Notes under the pieces: model-generated
Database searches by the model: none
What the model was told of the DNA's origin: nothing
Seen by the model: the letters and a program-made list of their open reading frames with translations, nothing else
Shown here: one piece after another, positions 49,077 to 61,600 of the stretch
How the letters are laid out: each line of letters starts with the position of its first letter
How positions within the stretch are numbered: the stretch's first letter is position 1
Translations under genes and position numbers: made by a program
NCBI GenBank assembly: GCA_023374045.1
Contig: CM041776.1
Coordinates: forward strand, 317,056,722-317,120,721
DNA: 64,000 nt
From: Limonium bicolor
Taxonomy: Eukaryota; Streptophyta; Magnoliopsida; Caryophyllales; Plumbaginaceae
Direction: 5' to 3'

Positions 49077-50053
49077 TGGGGTTTCCAAAATTATCAACGG
49101 TGAAGAGAATGAGGAGAAAAACCTGTATGTTTCTTGTTCGTCGGTGGGGTTTTCAAAAGCACCGACACTGAAGAGAATGAGGAACAGAGCCGGTCTATTT
49201 CTTGTTCGCTAGTGGGGCTTGCACAATTTTCGATAGTGAAGAGAATGAACATAGTTGGTTTCCCAATGTGCTCAAGAAAGAAGAGAAAGAGCAAAACGTG
49301 AGGACAAAAAATGAGAGAATCGGCTACTGTGGGATTTGTGTGGATGTTGTCTCTCTCGGGATTAGGGTTTTGGTCCTTGTTTTATAATACAAGGAGTGAG
49401 GTCAAATGAAACAGGTGGCGATAAATGGAGTGTAGGCTAGGGTTTTTTCATTTCATGGTCCTGGGCTGGGTTTGATCGCGGGTCGAACAAGGGTCGGAGT
49501 GGACTAGAGCAAATGGGCCGCAACCATTTGACTGGAGTCATGGGCCGGTTTGACCGTGAAGAAAGGAAAACAAAATCAGGAGAAACACATGCTCCTGGGT
49601 TCAAATCCAACACCCCTAGTGTCCTCCACACTCACCAGCTAAACTAATGACATAGCTTGATACAAAAATGTGAGAAATAATAGATAAGCTTCAATTTAAT
49701 CTCAACAAGTTCCAAAAAATGCTAATGTTTTGAAACAAAAATGCGGGGTCAAAGTAAAATGTATTATTAAGAGGAAAGTATTAAAAAAAGATAAAAATGA
49801 GTGAAATAAGATAAAACGAAGTAAAAAATATATAAAAAGTGAATATAAACATGAAAATAAAAAACTTGAATAGACCATAAAGTGAACAGAAATAAAATAA
49901 GTGTAAAAAATAGAAAAGAGAAATAAAAAAAGAAAGAAGAAAAGAAATAGAGACAAAAATAAGTTAAATAATATAAATAAATAAAAGGGTGGGTTTGAAA
50001 CAAGGACTACAAAAAAAATCTGAAACCGCGGTATCCAATCAAAGTGAACCGTA
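49077..50053. other. Unclassified region with short repeats
   Basis: Positions 49074-49260 hold about 2.7 imperfect units of some 66 bp (GTGGGGTTTTC, then GTGAAGAGAATGAGG). Positions 49740-50000 are A-rich low-complexity sequence, which gives spurious Phe-rich minus-strand frames. No gene is recognised. Confidence 0.5.
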
Positions 50054-50498
50054 TGTAACAGCCCAGTATCCCACTGGGGTGATATTGTCCGCTTTGGCAC
50101 GCAGGCCGCACGGTTTTGTTCCTGGGGTTTCCTAGCCCCAAAAGGCCTCACAACAAGGAGAGGTATCCCCACCCATATAAGGAGTAGTTCGTTATCCCCT
50201 CCAATCGATGTGGGAGGTAAACCTCAAGGGTATTACACCCCACCCCCCTTGGGAGCCCAGCGCCCTCAGCGGGCCACACCGGCACACCGACCTGGGTCTA
50301 GCTCTGATACCAACTGTAACAGCCCAGTATCCCACTGTTGTGATATTGTCCGCTTTGGCACGCAGGCCGTACGGTTTTGTTCCTAGGGTTTCCTAGCCCC
50401 AAAAGGCCTCACAACAAGGAGAGGTATCCCCACCCATATAAGGAGTAGTTCGTTCTCCCCTCCAATCGATGTGGGAGGTAAACCTCAAGGGTATTACA
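50054..50498 (-). mobile_element. TRIM retrotransposon, 445 bp
   Basis: Two 184-bp LTRs (50054-50237 and 50315-50498) flank a 77-bp interior. On the minus strand each LTR runs TGTAATACCC to GGGCTGTTACA. The Met-tRNA primer site TGGTATCAGAGC reads from 50312 to 50301. A G-rich polypurine tract (CCCAAGGGGGGTGGGG, inverted) adjoins the other LTR. A 5-bp duplication, CCGTA, flanks it (50049-50053 and 50499-50503). The size, the absence of coding capacity and the CCCACATCGATTGGAG block are typical of the plant TRIM family with that conserved LTR. No 5S rRNA segment is seen, so it is not Cassandra. Confidence 0.95.
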
Positions 50499-50503
50499 CC
50501 GTA

Positions 50504-52281
50504 CCTGTTTTCAGATTAGCTGTACCAATTCTTGCAGTATGGTTAACCAAACTATGTACAATGACCGATTTCGGTAGTGGTATTGATTTTTCCATAACGG
50601 TAAAACGATTATATAACAATGAAAAACTTTAAATATCAATGCTCACCTTATGCAATAATTAATGTTAGATATTGAGGGAATATACATATTATCATATCTT
50701 TTTGTCACATGTGTTTGATTTGTCACTCATGATTTAGATGAATGATCAATGTTGTACTATAATAATAAGGGTATGATCAAGTTCTTAGGATGTTGTTCTT
50801 TGTGAGTAGTTACTCAAAACGATCTGTGTAATAATCACATGACGAACTGGAAGTGCACGAAATAGAATGAACGATGGTGCGAGAGTTTTCAAGTGAAATA
50901 TCACTCTTTATTAGCACGTACTTCACTTATTACATTCACGTACTCAAGGAGAACAATCTCTCAATAAGTAAACACGTTATTCACTCAATGTCTCTCTCAA
51001 ACTCAAAGGTGGATTACAATCCTATGAAAACTCTCAATGATATCTCTCTGGTCATATTATCTCTCTCTTAAGCACTAACCCTAATTTGTTCTACTCTCCA
51101 ATATATATAAACAATGTCAAATAAATCTAGATCTAAGATTCTATCTTAAAAGATAAATATATCTTGTAAAGAAAAATCTTAACAACTGAGAATAACTACT
51201 GTAATCAGGAACTATTTATATCTTTGGTAAAGATAAAAACTTCTGATGATTTTACTCGGGTGGAAAAAATCCTTGGCCAACAAGTCTTCTCCATACGCTT
51301 TGCTTGGTACTCAGACTTCTGTGTCTGTGACAAAATCTTGGTATGTAACACAGTTTGATAAATCAAAAACATTTACACTACTCGTAAATGAGACTTGATC
51401 TGCAAGGCACCTCAATTAGTTCGGTCTAGATTCATCCCTCTGTATTTGTGACTCAGTTAGAGTCATCTTTCTTGGTCAAGTCAAGACTCAGTCTTCTGTG
51501 TCTGTGACTCAGTCAGAGTTTGATCAATCAAAACCTCAAGCATTAACAGTATGAGTCTCATCAATAACAAAAATATACTACAAGGTTAACCAATTAAACC
51601 AAACCGAATTAAAGATTTACCGGTCTAAACGGAATGGTAATGAAATTGGATTTTAGAGAAGCGAATTAAACGGTTAACCAATCTAAATGGAATGGTAATA
51701 GAATTGAATTTTTTTAAAACAAAGGCTTTCTGTTAACCGAATAAGGCGGTTAACCTACCATAGACAACCCTATTTTAAACCGATTTATTGTTAAAATTCA
51801 TTTTCAAATGAGTTTTTCCTTAAATGTTTTGAAAATCAGTTGGAAAATATTTTAATAAAGTGGTGGCTTCATTTTGACATGCATGTTAACCCATTTTGAC
51901 ATAAGAGGGCGACAACTCTTTTTTATTTTGTTTATTTTTCTTGATTTCATTTTAAGAGGTGAGAATTTTTTGTAATATTTAAAGGAGATTTTTGTGAACA
52001 TTTGAGAAGAATTTTCTAAATATTGAGTATACTTTTCTGAATATTGATAGAATATTTTCTTTTAAATTTTCCTTTAGATAAGGACTATATTGCCCCCAAA
52101 TTTTATGAAATACTTTTCAAAATGATTTTTGAATGTTGAAATGGTCTTTATAGAACTTTGAAATGACTCGATCCTTATGATGGAATTTTGGGTATGTTTT
52201 TGAATTCTGGATACAATTGTTAATCTTGGAAAATATTTGAATTGTGAACCTGAATACAACATATACGAAAGTGGGAAAACC
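50504..52281. other. Unclassified AT-rich region
   Basis: No gene is recognised. Positions 51290-51540 hold loosely repeated blocks (CTTCTGTGTCTGTGAC at about 51320 and 51492). Positions 51580-51770 repeat GGTTAACC and AATGGTAAT motifs. A decayed minus-strand copia-like LTR is possible (TATATATA near 51100), but no ends were found. Confidence 0.4.
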
Positions 52282-53772
52282 GAAAGTTGCTAAAGAAGTC
52301 AAAGAAAGAAAGTAGTTAGGCTACTGTATGCACAAGAAGGGTACAAACCCATATAAGAATTAATAACATTGAAAGTGTCGAGGCGTAGCGAAAAAACTTT
52401 TTGAAGTGACGCTCTACTAAAGTCGTCGACCTAACCTTTGGTTCCCGTAACCAATTTTTCTTTATAACTCATTATGTATTTTTTCTTACTTCATCTATAC
52501 TTTTTATTTTATTTTATTTTAAGTGCAGGGCAAATGATGTTCTCTACTTTCACTTTTAACTAAAGGTGAAACATTCCTGATTTTGAAGAAATTGAAAAGG
52601 GTTGTTTGAAATTGAAGAAATGTTTTTTAATTTATTAAGAATTGTAAGACTTTGAACCAAAAAGAGATTGAATTTTTTTGAAGGACGGTTTGTTTTAAAG
52701 AAAGATGATTTGGAAGTTGGAACAAAAAACTGAGATGGTATTGAAATAAATCAAGAGAAATGGACTAGGAAATGGGGTAGCTCAATTTTGGAAGTTTTGG
52801 CTTCGGTGAATTTGAATTTTTTTTGGCAAATGGAATATGACCGGAAGGGGACCAAACGATGGGAAACAAGATGGATTGATATGAATTTGGAATCAATTAG
52901 GGTTTGGAAGTTTTGAAAATTGAAGATGAAATAATCTATTATGATTAATGATTGATTTATGATTAGGTTGAATATCTTTTTGGGTTTTAAGGATGTGATT
53001 TAGAGGAAAGGGTGTCACCTCCACTATGTAAGCTGAAAGTTGCTAAAGAAGTCAAAGAAATAAAGTAGTTAGGCTACTGTATGCACAAGAAGGGTACATA
53101 CCCATATAAGAATTAATAACATTAAAAGTGTTAGGCGTAGCGAAAAAACTTTTTGAAGTGACGCTCTACTAAAGTAGTCGGTCTAACCTTTGGTTCCCGT
53201 AACCAATTTTCCTTTATCACTCATTATGTACTTTTTCTTACTTCATCTATATATTTTTAAGTGCAGGACAAATGATGTTCTCTACTTTCACTTTTAACTA
53301 AAGGTGAAACGTTCCTGATTTTGAAGAAATTGAAAAGGGGTTGTTTGAAATTGAAGAAGTTTTTTTTTAATTTATAAATGTAAGACTTTGAACCAAAAGA
53401 GATTGAATTTTTTTGAAGGACGGTTTGTTTTAAAGAAAGATGATTTGGAAGTTTGAACAAAAACTAAGATGCTATTGAAATAGATATCAAGAGAAATGGA
53501 CTAGGAAATGGGGTAGCTCAATTTGAAACGTTTTGGGCTTGAGTGAATTTGATTTTTTTTTTTTGCAAAATGGAATATGACCGGAAGGGGACCAAACGAT
53601 GGGAAACAAGATGGATTGATATGAATTTGGAATCAATTAGGGTTTGGAAGTTTTGGAAATTGAAGATGAATTAATCTATTATGATTAATGATTGATTTAT
53701 GATTAGGTTGAATATCTTTTTGGGTTTTAAGGATGTGATTTAGGGGAAAGGGTGTCACCTTCACTATGTAAG
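52282..53772. repeat. 753-bp tandem duplication within repeat X
   Basis: The block starting GAAAGTTGCTAAAGAAGTC at 52282 starts again at 53035 and matches through CACTATGTAAG at 53772. Copies include GGCGTAGCGAAAAAACTTTT, the TTTGGTTCCCGTAACC block and the TTAATGATTGATTTATG block. They differ by small indels, notably a shorter TTTTATTTTA run in copy 2. Open frames here are accidental. Confidence 0.88.
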
Positions 53773-55196
53773 ACCATGACCCACTTTGCTTGAAGGTACA
53801 CCCACTATCCTAGGGCTTTGGTCACTATGGGCTGGTTATAAGGGCACCTGTAATATGAATATCAACTGAAGCAAAAGCGACAAGATCAGAACAAACAATG
53901 AAAATCAGAAATAGATATGTCAAAACATCGAGGAGGGTAACAGAGTGAAACAATACTCAGCAAATGTTATCTTTGTTCAAAACTGTGAATTAAAAGGAAC
54001 CAAAATCAAACGCTAATGCTAAGCTCAAACATGTTGGTCTCAAGTGAAGATTGAATTAAAGTCATACTATATATGACCAGTTTTCAAACTAAATTAATGT
54101 GCAAGGGATAAACAATAGTGTTGGAAATGAAAAACAGATGGTAGATCATAATAGGGGGGGTAGTAGGTGATAGAAAACTAATATTCAGTCAATATAAAAA
54201 AAAATCTAACCGAATCACTCATAACCCGTAGCAGAGCAAAAGCCGAAGGGTTCGTCATCAATTCCACTTCACATATTTGATGGTGTTTTCTCTATTCTTT
54301 TGTTGTTTTTCTTTTATTTTTTTCCATGCCTCATAAACCTAGTAGAAGAAGATGGCGGTATATAGCTGATATTAATGGGGAGCGCCACTCCTCGCTCTTA
54401 ACTTTATGATTAACAAAAAGACTTGTCCATTAATTAAATCTTATGTTGTTTGGATTTTGGCTAAGGAGAGTGAATGTAAACCACATTAAATGTAGCAACT
54501 AATGATTAATTTGAGTAAGCATAAACGAATTGAATAGAAATGAGCTATTTGAAACGGGAACAGCTTTTGTGACGGATACTTATTTTTCGTCCTAGACGGA
54601 AAGCATCTCAACCTTTCGTTTTTATTCCTTCTAATCGCTGCCATTAATTTATCTTCTTAACATACCGTACGTAACTATGCCTTTTTGCTGTGTATTCGTG
54701 TACTGTACTTCTCTCTTTTATTTCTTTTTTTATCAGCCACCTATACATACCAACAAACAAATGTAATTGGTTCTAATTAAGAGGTGACGTTCAATTAGTT
54801 TTTGTCTATAACTTTCCTTTCTTTTACAAAACTTCAATAATATAGTTGCTTACTTTTGTCATAAAATAAGTCACCGATAATATAGTAAATTATAGAGATT
54901 ACTATATGCACATATATATAATAATTAAATAATATTTTCTTAATCTAATAATATTACTCATCTTTTGTACATCTATACAAAACAATTAAGTGTATATCAA
55001 TTCAAAAATTAATATCATGATATTATCAAAAAGAGTTAAACTAATATAAAACACAACATTGAATATGTGTAACATTTTCTAAGTTCAAAAGTGTCACATA
55101 ATTTACATAAAAAGAATAAACTTAAAAGTCTTCTTAAAAATGAAATACAAAAGCAAAAAATTTAAAACCATATATTTTAGATATAATAGGAGGGAG
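53773..55196. other. Repeat X continuation, then unclassified AT-rich sequence
   Basis: Up to about 53960 the sequence follows repeat X as at 30700-30990 (CATGACCCACT, CCACTATCCTAGGGCTTT). After that no feature could be recognised. A TATATATAATAATTAAATAA-like AT-rich part lies near 54920. Confidence 0.4.
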
Positions 55197-57310
55197 TATA
55201 AGAATATTGTATTAACATTTTTCAGTTACAGAGCTTGAATGATAATAAACCAGAAGGTTATAAACGTTTGGAAACGATAAACTAAGTTGTTGGATTCAAT
55301 TTTACGTATTAATTTAATCTTGGTTTTTACGTATCCACGATAATTTATAAACGCCTCCACATAATTGGAAACATATACACTACCCTCTATAATAGTTTCC
55401 ATCACTATTATAGAAAATATGACACTAACTGTTATATATCTTTCCCTTTGACCGTTCATATCGAATCATTGTGTGTAAGAATATTTTATAACATTTTTCA
55501 GTTTACAGAGCTTGATTGATAAATAAACCAGAAGGTTACAACCGTTTGTAAACGATAACTGAGTTGTTGGATTCAATTTTACGTATTCATTTAATCTTGG
55601 TTTTTCCGTATCCACGATAATTTATAAACGCCTCCACTAATAATTAGAAACATATACACTACCCTTTATAATAGTTTCCATCACTATTATAGAAAATATG
55701 ACACTAATTGTTATATATCTTTCCCTTTGACCGTTCATATCGAATCATTGTGTGTACGAATATTTTATTAACATTTTTCAGTTTACGGAGCTTGATTGAT
55801 AAATAAACCAGAAGGTTACAACCGTTTGTAAACGATAAACTGAGTTGTTGGATTCATTTTACGTATTCATTTAATCTTGGGTTTTACGTATCCACGATAA
55901 TTTATAAACGTCTCCACTAATAATTAAAAACATATACACAACCCTTTATAATCTTTTACATCACTATTATAGAAAATATGACACTAACTGTTATATATCT
56001 TTCCCTTTGACCGTTCATATCGAATCATTTTGTGTACGAATATTTTATTAACATTTTTCAGTTTACACAGCTTGATTGATAAATAAATCAGAAGGTTATA
56101 AATGTTTGGAAACGATAAACTGAATTATTGGATTCAATTTTACGTATTCATTTAATCTTGGTTTTTACGTATCCACGATAATTTATAAACGCCTCCACTA
56201 ATAATTAGAAACATATACACAACCCTTTATAATCGTTTTCATCACTATTATAGAAAATATGACACTAACTGTTATATATCTTTCCCTTTGACCGTTCATC
56301 TCGAATCATTGTTTGTAAGAATATTTTATTAACATTTTTAAATTTACAGAGCTTGATTGATAAATAAACCAGAAGGTTACAAACGTTTGTAAACGATAAA
56401 CTGAGTTGTTGGATTCAATTTTACGTATTCATTTAATCTTGGTTTTTACGTATCCACGATAATTTATAAACGCCTCCACTAATAATTAGAAACATATTCA
56501 CAACCCTCTATAATCGTTTTCATCACTATTATAGAAAAATATGACATTAGCTGTTATATATCTTTTCCTTTGACCGTTCATATCGAATCATTGTGTGTAA
56601 GTATATTTTATAACATTTTTAAATTTACAAAGCTTGATTGATAAATAAACCAAAAGGTTATAAACATTTGGAAACGATAAACTGAGTTGGTGGATTCATT
56701 TTTACGTATTCATTTAATCTTAGTTTTTACATAGCCATGATAATTTATAAACGTCTCCACTAATAATTAGAAACATATACACAACCCTCTATAATCGTTT
56801 CCATCACTATTATAGAAAATATGACATTAGCTGTTATATATCTTTCCCTTTGACCGTTCATATCGAATCATTGTGTGTAAGAATATTTTTTTAACATTTT
56901 TAAATTTACAGAGCTTGATTGATAAATAAACCAGAAGGTTATAACGTTTGGAAACGATAAACTGAGTTGGTGGATTCATTTTTATGTATTCATTTAATCT
57001 TGGTTTTTACATAGTCATGATAATTTATAAACGTCTCCACTAATAAATAGAAACATATACACAACCCTCTATAATCGTTTCCATCACTATTATAGAAAAT
57101 ATGACACTAACTGTTATATATTTCTCCCTTTGACCTTTCATATTGAATCATTGTGTGTAAGATTATTTTATTAACATTTTTCAGTTTACTGAGCTTGATT
57201 GATAAATATACCAGAAGCTTATAAACGTTTGAACATGATAAGCTGAGTTGTTAGAGTCAGACTTTACATATTCATTAACTTTGGTTTTTATGTACGTAGG
57301 ATAATATATA
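55197..57310. repeat. Satellite-like array of a 280-bp unit, about 7.5 copies
   Basis: The marker TCGAATCATT recurs at 55461, 55740, 56020, 56301, 56583 and 56863, with TTGAATCATT at 57143, giving steps of 279-282 bp. Each unit reads GAGCTTGATTGATAAATA, ACCAGAAGGTTA, AACGATAAACTGAGTT, TTTACGTATTCATTTAATC, TCCACGATAATTTATAAACG, TATGACACTAACTG, then CCCTTTGACCGTTCATA. Units differ by a few percent. The last copy decays after about 57300. Unit 1 has a 9-bp hairpin (CTATAATAG/CTATTATAG, 55387-55413). The array ends about 1.4 kb before the TIP1 start codon. Confidence 0.95.
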
Positions 57311-58329
57311 ACCTTAAAGGCTAATATTTTTATGGTCGATATTTTTTAAAAGCATTATACGTCATTTTTAATTTAGAAAAAATAGAAATATTAGCTTAAT
57401 GCTATTTATATTAGCAATTTTTTAAGAAAATTTTTAGTTGATTAAGTCATGTATTTTGAATTGATATATACTCCTGTTTTATATACATATGTGTAAGCGA
57501 CAAATTTTATAAGATTAAAAACTATTATACAATAGTCGTATATGCATGTATATAGTTATGTAAAAGCTTTGTGTAATTGATGAATTATTTAGTAATAATT
57601 ATAACTAATTATATTGTTAACAAATAGTAAAAGAAAAAACAATCATTCTTGGCTACAATCATATGTAGCTATCTTTGGCGTAAAAGTACAAGTTTTATAA
57701 GCTTATTGTACAGTTTAAAAAATTGATATATATATATATATCTAGTAGAATTTAAGTAATATTAAGATTTAATGTATAATTTAAATATACATCCGTACAG
57801 TAAAAAAACCCAACACAATAATAAAGTAGAGGATGTGTTGTAAAATATCTATCATTATACAAACAAGTTCATCACAGGCACGGACCAGCGTTGATATTTC
57901 AACACGCCATGTTGCTAGTGCTATATACATATTTTTAAAATAAAAAAATACTGTTCCATCAGAGACGGAGAATTTATTTCCGTCACGGGATCCGCGCCCA
58001 TTTGAAACCGTTGAATAACCAAAGTTTAAACCATTAAGTTAATAGCTATTATATATGTAATACAATAAAAAGTCAAATAATATTTAAATTAAGGTAAAAT
58101 AATTAATGGGTTAAATAAGTTATTTTGATAATTATAAATTTATCAAAATAAATTATATGTTTTAAAAATTAACTTAGTATTTAATAGACTTGGAGGTTAA
58201 GGGGAAAAATTAACATCCATCATGTTGGACCACTATCCAAATACACTTTGTATAATAAAAATGATCTTCAAAGTTTTAAAATATCAGTCAGCAAAATTTA
58301 CTAATAAGCAATTTCCAAAAGTCGTCTTG
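57311..58329. other. AT-rich intergenic sequence upstream of TIP1
   Basis: No gene is present. A TATATATATATATA run lies near 57727. TATAATAAAA at 58251 is a possible TATA element for the downstream gene, but it has no supporting evidence beyond its position. Confidence 0.4.
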
Positions 58330-58679
58330 AAGTCGCGTCCGCCTGCCATCATCTCAGCTCATCTCATCTAATCTTCCCCTTTCCATTCTGCAGTCAACAC
58401 AGACGGCTCCCGCAGCCCACATCCACCGATACGCGGCCCTAACGCTCCCTACCGGGCTCCGTATCCCTTGGAACTCCTTCATCTCTTACTCGGAAAAACC
58501 CTAGAAACCCCGCTTTCTTCGATCTCGCGAGCTGTCTCACCTCAGATTATCATATAATCCATATTACATTCGATCAGATTTCCCAACGTTAGTAATTTAC
58601 TGGTACAACACTCTTCAGGGTCGTCTATCTTAATCTCGCACAATTTGGAATTGTAGCCGGTTGTCTGAATTTTCGCGCG
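58330..58679 (+). promoter_or_regulatory. Probable core promoter and 5' leader of the TIP1 homologue
   Basis: Base composition changes sharply near 58330, from very AT-rich to mixed and pyrimidine-rich (CATCATCTCAGCTCATCTC). This is typical of plant gene leaders. The transcription start cannot be set, and an intron in the leader is not excluded. Confidence 0.45.
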
Positions 58680-61600
58680 ATGGTTTCGGAGATCGAGGTG
58701 GTCGAGGAAGTCGAATCTAGAGATCGGGAGGCTTCAACGTCCGCCCCGGGACCTAATGGCGGCGTTGAAGAGAGTGAGGAGGTTCTGAAGAACGATGTGT
58801 ACACGGCGGCTGCGTACGGAGACATGGAGAAACTTCAAAGGCTAGTGGAGAAAGAAGGGTGCTCAGTCTCCGAGCCCGATGGGCTGGGATACTTTGCCTT
58901 GCAGTGGGCTGCGCTCAACAATCGGACGGCAGCAGCTCAGTACATCATTGAGGTGGATCTAGTTTATTGAAGATGAATACTGTTTAGTAGTGTTGATCAT
59001 TATTGTTTTGTTATGACCCTGAGGTCTGCAATATTTGATTTAGAGCGGATGTTGGCTCCATATGGGCTAGCTTGTTTCCGTTTTGATTGTTTTGTCTGTG
59101 AAGCCGCATTCTATTTCCCGGGCTAGCTTGTTTCCGTTTTGATTGTTTTGTCTGTGAAGCCGCATTCTATTTCCCGGGCTTAGCTGGGATGGTTCCCTTG
59201 GCATAGTTTCTTTTTTCGGAACCTTAGGACCTGATAGCGATATTAGTATATTAATTTGATCCTTGTCCTTACTCGTGCTATTTTTGCTAACAGCTATTCG
59301 TTTTGTATTTTTCCTGAATGATGGTTGTTTTGTTGGGGGAGTGATTGTTAGCTAACCACCCAAGGGGTTTTGCTTTAATTATTAGCACGGGGGAGATGTA
59401 AATGCTGTTGATCACACGGGGCAAACTGCATTGCACTGGAGTGCAGTTCGTGGTGCAACCCAAGTTGCAGAGCTTCTGTTGCTGGAGGGTGCCAGTATCG
59501 ATGCTTCAGATATGTATGGTTATCAGGTGAGAAAAATCTCCAAATGATTCCCTGCTCTTGTTTGCATCATGTTGAAAGATAACATCTGTATATTTTCTTT
59601 TATTTTTGTGGTGGTTTGATTGGTTGATTAGAATAAGATCATCAGTAGTTTGTTCTGTAAGGATAGAAAGATAAGTGAATATTTCAGTAATATGTTGTAC
59701 TGTGCAAATTTATGATTGCCTTGCAGTGTTATCATAACTGATAGATAGCCCATCACCTCTTTCATCATGGTTCTGAATAAATGATATTTTCATTGCAGAC
59801 AACACATGTGGCAGCACAGTATGGCCAGACGGCGTTGTTGTATCATGTAGTTTCCAAATGGAATGCTGATCCAGATAAACCAGATAATGATGGGCGAACC
59901 CCCTTGCACTGGTACGGAGACATTTTACCATGACTATCCAATGTTTCTCAAAGCTCTATAACTCATTGACTAGACCTTAAGGTATAAGTGTTGCTGTGTG
60001 ATTAGTTGCATGAGTGTCCAAACTTATGCTGTTATCACTGTTCACAATCATGTGAGACTAGCCCAGACAGTGATGATTTACTGCAAATTTGTTTGGGAGG
60101 AAGTAGGCGCTGCTGACTTTGCATGTGACCTTGTGATTTATATGATCCACACTTACCTATTGAGTAGACTCCTAACTTTGTATTCCTTTTTTTATCCTAC
60201 GTACTTTTAACATCCAAATGGCTGAGTAAGTAACTATGTTAGTTTAGTGTGGAGGGTAGCTGTTTTACTGTTTATCCAAAAGAAATTCCTTCTAGCTGCT
60301 GGCTACTCTCGCACGGTGAGAGAGAGAAGATACCCACTAGGTGTTTGCTGACTGTTATGCTGCAAAAATTTTCATTTATAGTACGGAAGTAAACTTATCC
60401 TGAGGACAGTTGTTATTGTAATGCAATTTTTGGCTTTGGAAACAGATAACTGCTAGGCGTTCGTCTAAGTTTATCTTCTGCATTTTTTAGCTGTGGTCTG
60501 AAGTTTAAGTGCCGGTTTATCTATTCCAACAAACAGCATACTGTTTTCTAGGGGACGATGTAGCCCATACTGGGATGTTCATGTATGTAGGATTCTGCCT
60601 GGATTTTTTAGATTGAAAAGTAAAATTTCCCTTGTTCTTTTGGATTATTCTAGACATATATGTTTTGCCAACTTTATATTGCAAATACACTCCTGTTCCA
60701 GTGAATGTTTAACCAAAATAATTATTGTGCATCAATATTTTTGAATTTGGAGAATTGTAGGGCAGCGTACAAAGGTTTTGCTGATTGCATCCGCCTTCTA
60801 CTGTTTTTGGATGCTTATCGAGGCCGTCAAGATAAAGAGGGTACTGGACTTGGATTTTATTTATATCATGTTCTATATTTTTTTAAGCTGGACTTAACCT
60901 GAGAATGCTCCCCTCGGATGTTTTTTTGTTCTATATTCAATGGTTTGTGAATCTTTGCTTTGTGGATCTTTAGGATGCACACCTCTTCACTGGGCCGCCA
61001 TCAGAGGAAACTTGGAAGCTTGCACAGTGCTGGTTCAAGCTGGGAAAAAAGAGGATCTCATGTTACCAGACAACACTGGCCTCACACCTGCTCAGCTTGC
61101 GTCTGATAAGAATCACAGACAAGTTGCCTTTTTCCTCGTAAGTTACAGTGTTTGTTACAATTTAAGTTGCTTCTATGGTTGAATGACAAGTTCTGTTGAT
61201 ATTTTCCTCTTGCAATTGAAGTTCTGGTCTCTTTTTTGAAATATGATAGTTTTTGTTTATCTTGGGTTATTGCTTTAGGCGGTCATAATTATAGAAGAGA
61301 AATCGCATTTTTTACGATTCACGCAACAATCATATCCCTGATTTTTGTTTGAACTTAAGATCCAGCTTGAGCACAATGGAGCTGTAAGATCAAAGATATT
61401 TCCTAGGATAGTTAAATAGTTGGGCTTCGTCAAGATAGAACCAATCATCTTGATTGATATTGTTGACATATAACTTGACGAAGATGATCACAGGTTGAAT
61501 AAAAACCTAGGTGCTTATCCAAATGCTCTAAGAATTTCATTTGTAGAATTCTGTGAGAGGATTATAGATTGCTTGAACATTTTGCTCTATTACTTTTTTT

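Noticed and set aside
49590..49612. tRNA or SINE box B (GGGTTCAAATCC)
   Set aside because: No matching box A, acceptor stem, A-rich tail or target duplication was found around it.
50054..50498. Cassandra-type TRIM carrying 5S rRNA
   Set aside because: No 5S rRNA-like segment could be seen in either 184-bp LTR.
55197..57310. CRISPR-like reading of the regular repeats
   Set aside because: The units are contiguous 280-bp tandem copies with no unique spacers, in a plant nuclear context.
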